From NCBI RefSeq assembly GCF_000003605.2, contig NW_003141827.1:88271-102030 (forward strand): a stretch of DNA of 13,760 bases. The letters run 5' to 3'. The notes under the pieces are model-generated. The model searched no databases. It was not told where the DNA came from and worked only from the letters and a program-made list of their open reading frames with translations. Each line of letters begins with the position of its first letter. Positions within the stretch are counted from its first letter, which is position 1. Of the stretch, positions 1-9,270 are shown piece by piece. This DNA comes from Saccoglossus kowalevskii (lineage: Eukaryota; Hemichordata; Enteropneusta; Harrimaniidae). The position numbers and the translations under genes are program-made.

Positions 1-800
1 GCATTGTTAAGCGCTCAGTAGTGAAGGAAGTTCAATGTTAAGTGGACAGTGGTGAGGGAAGAGCATTGTTAAGCGGACCGTGGTTGGAGGAAGTGCATTG
101 TTAAGCGCACAGTGGTGAGGGAAGTGCATTGTTAAGCGGACTGTGGTTGTGGGAAGTGCATTGTTAAGTGCTCAGTAGTGGAGGAAGTTCAATGTTAAGC
201 GGACAGTGTTGAGGGATGTGCATTGTTCAGTGGTGAGGGAAGTGCATTGTTAAGCACACAGTGGTGAGGGAAGTGCATTGTTAAGCGGACCGTGGTTGGG
301 GGAAGTGCATTGTTAAGCGCTCAGTAGTGGAGGAATTTCAATGTTAAGTGGACAGTGGTGGGGGAAGTGCATTGTTAAGCGCTCAGTAGTGGAAGAAGTT
401 CAATGTTAAGCGGACAGTGTTGAGGGATGTGCATTGTTCAGTGGTGAGGGAAGTGCATTGTTAAGCGCACAGTGGTGAGGGAAGTGCATTGTTAAGCGGA
501 CCGTGGTTGGGGGAAGTGCATTGTTAAGCGCTCAGTAGTGGAGGAAGTTCAATGTTAAGCGGACAGTGTTGAGGGACGTGCATTGTTAATTGGTGAGGGA
601 AGTGCATTGTTAAGCGCACAGTGGTTGGGGAAGTTCATTATTAAGCGCACAGTGGTTGGAGGAAGTGCATTGTTAAGCGGACAGTGTTGAGGGATGTGCA
701 TTGTTAAGTGCACAGCGGTTGGGGAAGCTCATTGTTAAGCTTTCAGTAGTGCAGGAAGTTCAATGTTAAGCGGACAGTGGTGGGGGAAGTGCTTTGTTAA
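1..800. repeat. Minisatellite, ~31-bp unit, homogenised block
   Basis: Tandem array running off the left edge of the window. The unit is about 31 bp and contains the core GCATTGTTAAGCGCACAGTG followed by GTGAGGGAAGT. Variant units alternate: GCGCACAGTGG, GCGGACCGTGG, GCGCTCAGTAG and GCGGACAGTG types, plus a 24-bp unit that lacks 7 bp (GTGCATTGTTCAGTGG). The variants recur in a fixed order, so blocks starting near 181, 392 and 541 match each other, offset by 211 and 149 bp. The difference of 62 bp equals two units, as expected from unequal exchange. TAA inside most units and a period not divisible by three rule out a repetitive protein. Confidence 0.95.
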
Positions 801-1240
801 GTGCAGAAAGGTGGGTTGCATTGGTGGGGACTTTGTATCGATATAACCACGGTGAAGAGGGTGGTGTATCGATATTACCACAGTGGTAGGAACTGTGCAT
901 AGCTATTCACATATGGTGGTGAGGACTGTGTATCGATAATCGCACAGTGGTAGGGACAGTTCATCAATATTCACATTCTGGTGCGTCGATACTCATACCG
1001 TCAGAAATGGGAATGTTCATAGATATTCGCACGGTGTCGGTGCAGGGTATTATTACCAGTATCCACATTGTAGTTAAAACATAGCGTCGATATTTGCGTA
1101 GTGGTGGCTGTATATTGGTATTCGCACAGTGGAGGGAATTGTTTGTCGATATTCGCAGTGAGGTGAGAACAGTGTAATAATGTTCACAGATATTCGCACA
1201 GTGGCGGCGAGGGTGCTTCGACACTTACAGTGGTGTCGAA
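801..1240. repeat. Diverged flank of the same minisatellite
   Basis: Degenerate continuation of the array with about the same period. The half-unit CGCACAGTGGTGAGGGA is shared with the block to the left. The other half has drifted to TGTATCGATATTCGCAC in place of TGCATTGTTAAGCGCAC. The two halves still align without gaps over about 18 bp, so I read this as the older, less homogenised edge of one array, not an independent repeat. Unit-to-unit identity is clearly lower than at 1-800, and the pattern fades out near 1240. Confidence 0.8.
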
Positions 1241-2587
1241 AATTAAACATACTTACGGGTGATTTCTGTAGATATGATGTTGAGCTGTCATTATTTTATT
1301 GATGTTCATGACGAAAATGGACGCGAATTGCAGATGATGCATATACACACACAAACTGTAAATTAAAGGGCGGTGGTTGTCGAGATGTGGGTCTCATATG
1401 AATAAAGATGGCAACTTAAATTGACTGTTGGGTAGACCAACGAGTACTAACAAATAGGTTACCTAGCTTAAACTAGGTAATTACTTTGAATATTGCCAGT
1501 AGTGTCCAGGTCAAATCTCGTACTCATAATTTCCATAAGAAAGCTCATTGAACTGTGAGAAAATCTATTATTATCTACACAAATGTAGCACATGCGCGGC
1601 GCGACGATCACGGCCCTTTAACGAAAACATATAGTCCCTATCCCCGTCAATGCATCGATAATAGTATTATTAATATATCGCATTTAGTCATTGGACCGTC
1701 ACAGCATAACGCTAAAATATTCAGAAAACATCATATGTATACTATTTTTATTTGTTAATATAGCGACAGGAAGAAACGATAATACTTTTTTGAAATAGAA
1801 TCAGTTTTGAAAATATATTTCTTAATTTAATGAACTTATCCGTAATATTATTAGACGTTATTTTTTACCATTTCCCGGTGATTAGATGATGCTATTTTTG
1901 TATCGTTAGCCTGGAGAAAAGTGTTGGTTATAATGATTATAAATGAGTTTCCGTAAACAGAACAACTAATAAAACGGTTCTTCGTATTTGGCCGCTGATC
2001 AACGGTTAATAAAATGCATCGCATAGTAACAGTAAATTTGAATCAACGATACAAAAGAATATACTAGTAATGCAATTCAATCAGAGACTTATTTTTCTGA
2101 AAATTCATTGTTTTCTCGTTTTCCCACTCGTCGCTACTTCATGCCTATCTGTATATACGTTGTAGTGACCCCATATAACTGTTACTGAGTCACAACTACA
2201 CTACTATACTATAACGATGGCCGTGACGTCATCAAGTAAACACAGCCAAGGAACAGCTAATAACACTTCTTCACAAAATGAAAGAAGCACTTTCCCGAGG
2301 TTGAAAAACAGACATCTTCACAAGAATACAAGTACTATCACTGGCGGCAATTCGAGGGGTTATTTCATTACAAGTGTAGGACTGCTATATCACTTGAAAT
2401 GTACATACACATCATCGATGGTTTCAGTGAAGTATTTTTCTTTTTAACATAGAATGTGTTTGTAACAGATTGACAATTAAAATGTTCACAATGATTTACG
2501 ACTGCCTAGTTGAGCACGTCTTGCAACTCTAAAAAGCTATTGTCGCCTTCAGACATAAATCCACTTGACACATTACTTACAATCCTT
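1241..2587. other. No gene recognised
   Basis: AT-rich sequence with only short open frames (longest under 80 codons), none with a recognisable domain or convincing splice context. The only structure I see is a short perfect hairpin at 1459-1480: TTACCTAG, six-base loop CTTAAA, then CTAGGTAA. Confidence 0.6.
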
Positions 2588-3113
2588 CCGCCACAAGTAA
2601 ACCCCCACCTCTTCACAGTATAATCACAGTATACCAAGGACTTCGCAAAGTTATCAACATTTGTACAACCTCCCAATGCGTTGAAAACACACGCAGTCAA
2701 TCCATTCTCTTTTTGACCACTTGTGTGAACTAGTTTTCGCTGATAACTTAATAAATTGAATCCGCCACAAGTAAAAGTAAACCCCACCTCTTCACAGTAT
2801 AATCACAGTATACCAAGGACTTCGCAAAGTTATCAACATTTGTACAACCTCCCAATGCGTTGAAAACACACGCAGTCAATCCATTCTCTTTTTGACCACT
2901 TGTGTGAACTAGTTTTCGCTGATAACTTAATAAATTGAATCCGCCACAAGTAAACCCCCACCTCTTCACAGTATAATCACAGTATACCAAGGACTTCGCA
3001 AAGTTATCAACATTTGTACAACCTCCCAATGCGTTGAAAACACACGCAGTCAATCCATTCTCTTTTTGACCACTTGTGTGAACTAGTTTTCGCTGATAAC
3101 TTAATAAATTGAA
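2588..3113 (-). repeat. Three near-identical tandem copies, 174-bp unit
   Basis: Copies lie at 2588-2761 (174 bp), 2762-2940 (179 bp) and 2941-3113 (173 bp); each begins CCGCCACAAGTAAA. Apart from a small change at the start of the middle copy (net +5 bp, GTAAAAGTAAACCCC in place of GTAAACCCCC) I see essentially no differences, so the duplication is recent or being homogenised. The unit equals 58 codons, and one minus-strand frame is open through it. That frame would encode a unit with four cysteines (ACVFNALGGC, YCDY, TCGG). It has no ATG, is preceded by a stop just outside the array (near 3123), and is broken by the +5 bp change, so I annotate a repeat and not a gene. Confidence 0.93.
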
Positions 3114-3349
3114 GTAGGAAGATTAAGAATTTGTGTGCGTAATGTATAACTAGATACTCACATATTTACTATTGTAAATATATTCATTCAATACTAGAAT
3201 ATGCCCATGAATGCACTTACTTATTACTGCAAGTAGATTCATTAATTATAACCGAGGGTATAATTAGTGCTCATATATGCACATGGATACACATACGTAT
3301 TAATATTTATATGTAATTAGCGCATACGGTCATATAATTACATTCCGCT
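3114..3349. other. No gene recognised
   Basis: AT-rich spacer with many stop codons in all frames and no clear repeat or inverted structure. Confidence 0.6.
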
Positions 3350-3607
3350 GGCATAGAAATGACGAGTACGCTCGATGGATTGAATCATAATAGTAGTATG
3401 ATGAGTGTATCACGTACACATCGTCTTATCAACGAATTTATAAGCTTCCCCAGGGCGGGAAGGGTGACGACTCCCCCGCCTCGCTGAATTGAATTAAAGT
3501 TACGATATGTGCGTGGATCACCTTCACGGACACATAGTCTTATCCAGAAATTCATAAGCCATGCCGGTGGTGGCGAGAAGGACAAGTACTTCCGCTGGAT
3601 TGAATCA
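3350..3607. repeat. Degenerate tandem repeat, ~110-bp unit, 2+ copies
   Basis: The phrase GATTGAATC recurs at 3378, 3487 (as AATTGAATT) and 3598, giving spacings of 109 and 111 bp. The sequence before it aligns between copies: CACATCGTCTTATCAACGAA matches CACATAGTCTTATCCAGAAA, and TTTATAAGC matches TTCATAAGCC. The first copy is partial (GACGAGTACGCTCGATGGAT, similar to GACAAGTACTTCCGCTGGAT). The copies are well diverged, so this is an old duplication. A minus-strand open frame across it merely reflects the repeat. Confidence 0.65.
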
Positions 3608-3702
3608 AAATGACATGCAAAATAAGTTGTTTATGTCTTTATTTTCAAAATTGTTGCGACGACGTTCTTTGATTGGTTCATAATGTGCCGTAATGATTAA
3701 TT

Positions 3703-3743
<41 letters not shown>

Positions 3744-3744
3744 C
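3703..3744. repeat. (AAC)14 microsatellite
   Basis: An uninterrupted run of 14 AAC trinucleotides (42 bp). Perfect repeats of this length are usually polymorphic. Confidence 0.98.
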
Positions 3745-4529
3745 TGTACTAAATTTTCTATTTATTCACTTTAATGGCAATTGTGGTATCGACCAGTACA
3801 TTCAATACGCTTTATTTAAGACACAGCTGATATAGAGAGCATAATTTTATTTTTAAAAAAAGCTGGAGAAATATGTTATTGATTGCCTTAAAGCGTGATT
3901 TGTTTGTCTTGATGACTGTATATGATTTTATTTGGAACGGTGTTATTGTAAATTATATATACCTGTATATCCAACCTGCAAATAAATTATTGTGATTTAG
4001 TTACTGTTAAAGTTGTCGTAAATCAGTATGTAACGATGTAACAAGCTTACATGGCAAGTGCTGCCGACGTTGAATGTTATCTATGTTGCACTGCACCCAT
4101 ATCGAACACAATGCAGCGTCTGTAGTACACAGTGATTGCTATAACGACATTCTAAAGTGCCAATGCAATGTACTAAGTAGGTCGTACGATTTATATATCG
4201 GGTTTCAGAAAAAAAACAATCATGACAATGTCTTCGTCGAAATGAAAACACAGGTTGCACACAGATTAGATTTACACTTACTATGTGTAACAAAGAAATA
4301 CTTGGTTGTTTTATCGGATTTTCTTGTAGTATAATGACTGGTATCTACAGACGATACCGCATCGTCCGGATCGTACGTTTCGCGAGCTTCCCCGTGAACC
4401 TCTGTAGCATTCTATCGAAAAGTCATTCGAAAAGTCGCCTGTTTTACCTTGTAAAATGCATAGATCTGAGTGGATTGTGACAACCGTTCATAAATAGAGC
4501 GTTGTGTTGCCGATCGCGAAGAATCGTAG
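3745..4529. other. No gene recognised
   Basis: Contains overlapping open frames of 65-86 codons on both strands (4074-4480) that lack recognisable domains and shadow one another. A short tandem duplication TCGAAAAGTCAT lies at about 4416-4437. Nothing else stands out. Confidence 0.55.
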
Positions 4530-4632
4530 TAGCTGCAGTTCTGTAGCTCGATTGGTTTCGCTGTGGATATTATTAACGTGAAACCCTGAAATGACCCACA
4601 GCAAAACCAAGCGAGCTATAGAACTGCAGCTA
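4530..4632. repeat. Long imperfect hairpin, 39-bp arms
   Basis: Arms at 4530-4568 (starts TAGCTGCAGTTCTGTAGCTC) and 4594-4632 are reverse complements at 35 of 39 positions with no gaps, separated by a 25-nt loop. One of the four mismatches would be a G-U wobble in plus-strand RNA and two would be wobbles in minus-strand RNA. Total length is 103 nt. It could be a foldback transposon remnant or a precursor-miRNA-like hairpin. I see no target-site duplication. Confidence 0.85.
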
Positions 4633-4975
4633 GAAAAATCACCGATGCATTTTTTGACGGCCTTTCCAGAAATCCCTCTTGCCATTTTGTCTTTTTTCCG
4701 TATTACTGAACACAAACCACAGTTGGTCGAACTATTCACTTGACCTGGTTTCAATGCGTATTTGATGCAGACACCTTAGTCGGTTCCATTCTTCCGTTCC
4801 CTTGATGTACAACAAGAAGCCACCGCCTCAAGCATGGGTCGGTCTGCGCAAAATAAAAAATAGAGTCTTATCTGTTCATCCCTGAGTTCTTACCCCAGAG
4901 ACATACAGTAAAAACAATTTTCAAATGTTTGGTGGTTGAGAATGTATGTTCATATCATACTGAGAGCTATACGTG
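4633..4975. other. No gene recognised
   Basis: Unremarkable AT-rich sequence. The minus-strand open frame at 4488-4754 runs through the hairpin to its left and has no recognisable domain. Confidence 0.5.
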
Positions 4976-5405
4976 CTACAGCCCTGCGAACTTCCATAGA
5001 CAAAGTCCGGGACTTTGAAAAATATAACTTTTTTAATGAAATAACATGCCCAGCTACCAAAAATGATGATCGATTACCAGATATATCCAGAACTCCCAGT
5101 TCGGAGTCCAATTGTGGTTGAAATCGCCTACTTTGCCCTAAAAACAAACGCATTCTCTCGAGTGAATGAAATTAAAAATGGCGGCGTTTGGTGAATAATT
5201 CCTCCGGTACCTCCGCGTTTACAAGTTGTCCGTCTTTACTAGTCGCTTTTTAAAGACATTTCAGTTTCAGATAACTTTGTAATGGTTGTTACGGATAACT
5301 ATCGTCATTTCAAAAGATTTCGACTGAGAAACTACTTATTTTTAACTTGCGCACCAATTACGGTGCGCTCCCGGACTTTGCCTATGGAGGTACGCAGGGC
5401 TGTGG
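4976..5405. repeat. Inverted repeat, 37-bp arms, possible MITE
   Basis: Arm 4976-5012 (CTACAGCCCTGCGAACTTCC onward) and arm 5369-5405 are reverse complements at 33 of 37 positions, with 356 bp between. A further partial copy of the arm region lies at 5451-5470: TACGCAGGGCTATACGTGCT repeats TACGCAGGGCT from the right arm and GCTATACGTGCT from 4966-4977. The arrangement suggests a degraded inverted-repeat element, perhaps with nested or rearranged ends. No target-site duplication is apparent and the outer boundaries are unclear. Confidence 0.65.
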
Positions 5406-5936
5406 TGGGGACATCTATCAACCGAACGCGTCCCCGTACACACAGCACTGTACGCAGGGCTATACGTGCTATTGCTTGCATCATACATTCGAGTATTACT
5501 GCTTAATTCACGGTCGTCGTATTTCGTAGCTATGTTTCTTTAGTGTACTGTAGTAAAGTGAAAATGGGTAAACAAATTAATAGATTTAATTGATCTAATT
5601 ACTTGAATTTTAGTCCCCATGTAACAAATAGTAAATTGTCAGCTCAATGTGTCGCTGGAAGAAAATCTTCTGCTGGGAAATTTTGCCCAGGACGCAGATA
5701 ACGAACAATTTGACTGGGCAATGCATTAATCAAATTACCTCTAGTAATACCAGAGAGGGCGCACTTATATATACGTTTGGCTATGTAACATCTGCCTAGA
5801 GGTAGTGGGGAGGCCATGGTTCACGTGATAACAAGTTCTGGGGTAATAGACTAACCTTACAGTGTCTGATTAAACACTAACATTTGAAATAACGTAGAAC
5901 GATTCATATTTCTCTAAAATACACTTTTGTCTTATA
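5406..5936. other. Intergenic; fragments of small repeats
   Basis: No gene seen. GGGGAC at 5407-5412 and GTCCCC at 5430-5435 can pair. TACCTCTAG near 5738 and CTAGAGGTA near 5797 are inverted copies, about 50 bp apart, around the phrase ACCAGAGAGGGCGCAC. Similar GCGCCCTCT-containing phrases occur in many animal repeats, so a small element remnant at about 5735-5810 is possible but unproven. Confidence 0.45.
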
Positions 5937-6260
5937 TCCTCGGGGCGGACATCCGGGCATTTTCTACCGCCTGGCAACCATTGCGGTGAAAACAATGACC
6001 AACAACTCGCAGAAAACAGTACTTTGCGATGGTTGATGAGAGTCCCCTGAACAGTGTAACACGATTAGCCCTACGTGTGCAACATATATGAATTTGGTTG
6101 TTCAGGATTACTTCAAAGTTGAGTTTGTGTTGTTTTCTCGAGTTTTCACCGGCTCCACCAGCGTTCCACAGCAGCCCGCACAGAGCCCATAGAAATACGT
6201 GGTACAGTGGTGCGCGTCTTAGCAACGTAGAACGTCCGTGACGTAGCTCCGCCCCGAGGA
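5937..6260. mobile_element. MITE, 13-bp perfect ends, TA target duplication
   Basis: The ends are TCCTCGGGGCGGA (5937-5949) and its exact reverse complement (6248-6260). TA lies immediately outside each end (5935-5936 and 6261-6262), the duplication made by Tc1/mariner-superfamily transposases. Weaker similarity continues inward (CATCCGGGCATTTTCTAC against the complement of GTAGAACGTCCGTGACGTAG). The 324-bp interior shows no transposase, so a non-autonomous element is the simplest reading. A 145-codon minus-strand open frame (5932-6369) spans the element and both its ends, and I treat it as fortuitous. Confidence 0.75.
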
Positions 6261-6262
6261 TA

Positions 6263-7404
6263 CTAATATAACTTTGTATATCTTTTTCGAAAATATTGAT
6301 AAAGTGATCTAGCCAATGACAACTCATTGAGGAAAAAGGGTTCATCCCAGTTTCGCAGTTAATCATCATCTCATTTGATGTAAACCGTGTTTTGGTGGCA
6401 TCCTTTGGTTAGTTGTATTACAACATGTAATGTTTGTTTTACGAGGTTACCTACATCATTTTGCTATCTGTGGTACATATAACTGATTCCAGATGATAAA
6501 CGACTACACAAACAAATTCAGTTGAAGTGCTAACCTTTTGACCACCAGACTTTTTTGCCTTAATATTTTTTTTCTCACATTTTTTCTATATTCTTCAATA
6601 TATTTCTGGAAATAAACCTTAATTTTGAAGCCAACAGACAAAATTTTAGAAAATTTTCCAATCTTAAACGACACATGCGAGTTATATTATAGCCGATTTT
6701 AAGCCACATTCGAGATCCTCAGGACGTGCTAAATACCCACTGAAATGGAAATGATAATATTGATTCGTTGTTCGTTTACTATAAATAATTTGCTATTATA
6801 TATTTATAATAGTTCATTTCGGTATTTCATTTCCAACATGACAGGCAGAGATATTGTTCTAAAGAAATGTAATTAAATGAGATTGTGTTATTCTTCAACT
6901 TTCATTTCACTGGAGCGGTTACAACACGACATTCTTTACAATAACAATGACCAAATTAAAAGAAAGATAATCTAATATAAAAATATTTTCGACTTATAAG
7001 AAGCAACACTTGGTGGCGACATCAATTTAAAAATATTCTCTGACGATAAAACGTATGCACAAAATATCATGGGAAGTTGTATTCAAATATGACGATAGAC
7101 GATGTAGGTCACACTCATTATTCATAATGGACAACAAATTCACACCCATATAAAACCCGCTGTAACCTTTTCATAATTATAATATATATTAACTCTACAC
7201 TAGAGTCACAAATTGAAGCATTTTGTTTTTGTGCATTTGCCCAATACTCTCGCATTGTTAGCTGTGTTCAGTTCTGGCGATCATATTCTAACATAACATT
7301 GTCTTCTGTCAGTTTATTTGAAACAAAATCTCTACCACTTGTGTTGCTCTTTCCGTATTTGGCGGCCTTTTGTGAATAGAAATATTTTAGATTTGTGTAA
7401 TCCA
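6263..7404. other. No gene recognised; AT-rich
   Basis: Strongly AT-rich sequence with frequent stops on both strands. One loose palindromic region occurs: TGAAATGGAAATGA (6741-6754) can pair with TCATTTCGGTATTTCA (6814-6829), and a partly self-complementary TATAAATA-rich centre lies between them. The asymmetry of the interior makes a functional hairpin doubtful. Confidence 0.55.
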
Positions 7405-9110
7405 TTTTATTTATTTATTTGTTTCTACCTTTTTACATCAGGGGCTCACTATATAAGTGATGAGGAGCTGCAATGAAATTACTTGAAAAAAAAGCAAAAC
7501 ACGTACTATGTAAATGGAAAAAAAAACAGACTAATTTAAAACTTAAAGTAAATACAGGAAATGAATCTAATCTACATAATCTTTTCTATAATCTATGGCA
7601 TCAATAAGAAATCTTTTCACAACTCTATCAATTTCTTCACATAATCTCACAATTGCTTGGAATTTAAGTTGGGCACCTTTATAATTTCTAACTGATTTTA
7701 ACTATTTTTCACAATGCTCAGTTTTAAATTTCACGTAGCGGACCAGACTTGATTTCCTTGTTTGCCATGTTTTTTTCTACACTTATCTTCATCAAATTTT
7801 TCCAGAGCTTTTTAAATTTTCTGCTGGCTAAAGTGTACAACTTGATGTTCATCTATATCTACACTTTCTATGATATCATGAATACATTTTGGCCAGTTTT
7901 AGAACATTGTGAAAGTTGTGTTGTCTTTGTTAGTTTCCTCATTTTGATCATTCAAACATTAAAAATAAGCTAATGGAATCTGACATATCAAACAATCTTT
8001 GGTAATATTTTAGTTTCATGATATCCATCTAATCTACATCTCACTGTGAGCAACCCCAAATCACCAAGGACATGCAGTATTTCTGCATGTACCCAAAATT
8101 CTCCTGCCACGTTGTATTTTTTCTAAACTCTCCATGACCACAAAGTATTGCTTTCATAACTGGAAATAAGGCATTTAATTTACTATTATTGTTGTACAGT
8201 GGGTGTGGTCGGAAAGGTTACGTGTAGCCTAAATATTTGTACTCAGCAGCTTTTTTTTTTTTTGATTTTCTAATAGACCACTCTCTATGTTTGCCAACTC
8301 TTTTGTTTGTGATTAGGACATTAGACTTGTCTTCATTAATTGCCATTTTCTATAAATTACAACATTTGTTGGTAATTCTTAGCATTACCACTAGTTGATT
8401 TTCATTAGGTGCAATAAGTACTATATCATCAGCATCAGCCATTAATTAGTACTTCATTTAAGTTAACCTCAAGTAAAGATTTATCAAGAATTTTTTTGAA
8501 TTCATTAATGTAAAGTGAAAATAATAATGGAGCCAGAACACATCCCTGTTTAAAACCCTCGTTCTGTGTAAAGTAGTCAGTGTCGATATCACCAAATGAG
8601 TTTTTACTTTCTATGTGGTAATATGTCTGTTTTATGACTCTCCACAATTTTCCCTGTATACCATTCTGCCATAGAGCATACCATAAGCCTTCTCTGATAT
8701 ATGTGTTATATGCTTTTTTGAAATCCAAAAATGACAACTAAGCATTTTTATTTTTGTATTTGCGTGTTGCACCTATTCCCTTTAGAATGAATCTTTGGTC
8801 TGTAATTTCTCCAAGTATTTTATTCTTATGCTACCAAGGTTTCCCTACAACTGAACTTAATGAATACCCCTGTCTTATCACCTTTTTTTATGATGCAATG
8901 GTATTTTAATACTTTTCCTCCAATCAGCTGGTACTTCAAGATGAAACATGCATTAAACATTATCTTCAGTGACTGAATTACAACTTGTCCCCCACCCTTA
9001 ATGATTTTATTTGTGATCTCATCCGCACCTCAGCCTCAGCAGCTTTGTTTTTTTTTTTAAATTAGAAATTATTTTTTGCTTTGAATACCTTTCCAAATCG
9101 GTCAGCAATT
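7405..9110 (-). mobile_element. 5'-truncated, decayed non-LTR retrotransposon
   Basis: Reading the minus strand, reverse transcriptase coding sequence starts abruptly near 9110, runs to about 8218, is followed by roughly 800 bp of degraded C-terminal sequence, and ends in a TAAATAAATAAATAAA tail (plus strand 7406-7420). Truncation at the 5' end, lack of terminal repeats and a short tandem tail are characteristic of LINE insertions. No endonuclease domain is present. Downstream fragments such as AEILHVLGDLGLLTV and LCEEIDRVVKRFLIDA can be read in shifting frames, showing that the region once coded. I cannot assign the clade. The exact 5' end and any target-site duplication are not resolved. 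Confidence 0.85.
8218..9110 (-). pseudogene. Reverse transcriptase of a LINE, broken
   Basis: Minus-strand reading from 9110 gives IADRFGKVFKAKNNF, then KKNKAA, ADEITNKIIKGGGQVVIQSL and VPADWRKSIKIPLHHKK: the N-terminal finger region. Next come ILGEITDQRFIL, palm motif A as FLDFKKAYNT (8731-8702; the usual second aspartate is N), motif B as GFKQGCVLAPLLFSLYINE (8557-8501), motif C as ADDIVLIAP (near 8434-8408, preceded by a frameshift), motif D as NEDKSNVLITNK, and EYKYLG. In-frame stops (for example just before motif A) and at least three frame changes show it cannot make an active enzyme. The longest intact piece is about 100 codons (8435-8737). The order and spacing of motifs match non-LTR reverse transcriptases. 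Confidence 0.88.
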
Positions 9111-9139
9111 ATCGACGGACGTCACACTATTTGTTTATT

Positions 9140-9270
9140 TTAGTGCTGGTCAACTGATTGAAGACACCGGTGAGCGCGTTAACTAGTTGCAGACGACACT
9201 GATTAGCGCGCCAAAATAGCTGCAAACGAAACGTCAACTTGTTGCAGATGACATTAGTGTATGACGTTAG
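9140..9270. repeat. Short degenerate tandem repeat
   Basis: Three to four loosely related units of about 30-40 bp share the phrase TTGCAGACGACA and a following GCGCG or GTATG stretch: TGATTGAAGACACCGGTGAG, TAGTTGCAGACGACACTGAT, TAGCTGCAAACGAAACGT, TTGTTGCAGATGACATTAGT. It abuts the truncated 5' end of the retrotransposon. Origin unknown. Confidence 0.5.

Noticed and set aside
1-1240. CRISPR-like array
   Set aside because: There are no unique spacers between conserved repeats. The whole unit is repeated, and the setting is a eukaryotic genome.
2506-3053. Overlapping minus-strand frames of 93 and 101 codons as a cysteine-rich gene
   Set aside because: The frames exist because a 174-bp repeat is a multiple of three. 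They rely on non-ATG starts, are interrupted by a net +5 bp change in the middle copy, and have a stop directly upstream.
3385-3585. Minus-strand 66-codon frame with an internal repeat
   Set aside because: The apparent protein repeat (FWIRLCVREG, SLIRRCVRDT) only mirrors the degenerate 110-bp DNA repeat, and no other coding evidence is present.
4074-4754. Several open frames of 65-88 codons on both strands
   Set aside because: They overlap each other on opposite strands, contain no domain I recognise, and one crosses the 4530-4632 hairpin. Such lengths are expected by chance.
5932-6369. 145-codon minus-strand open frame, the longest in the window
   Set aside because: It runs straight through a TA-flanked MITE and both of its terminal repeats, starts and ends just outside them, and carries no recognisable domain or motif.
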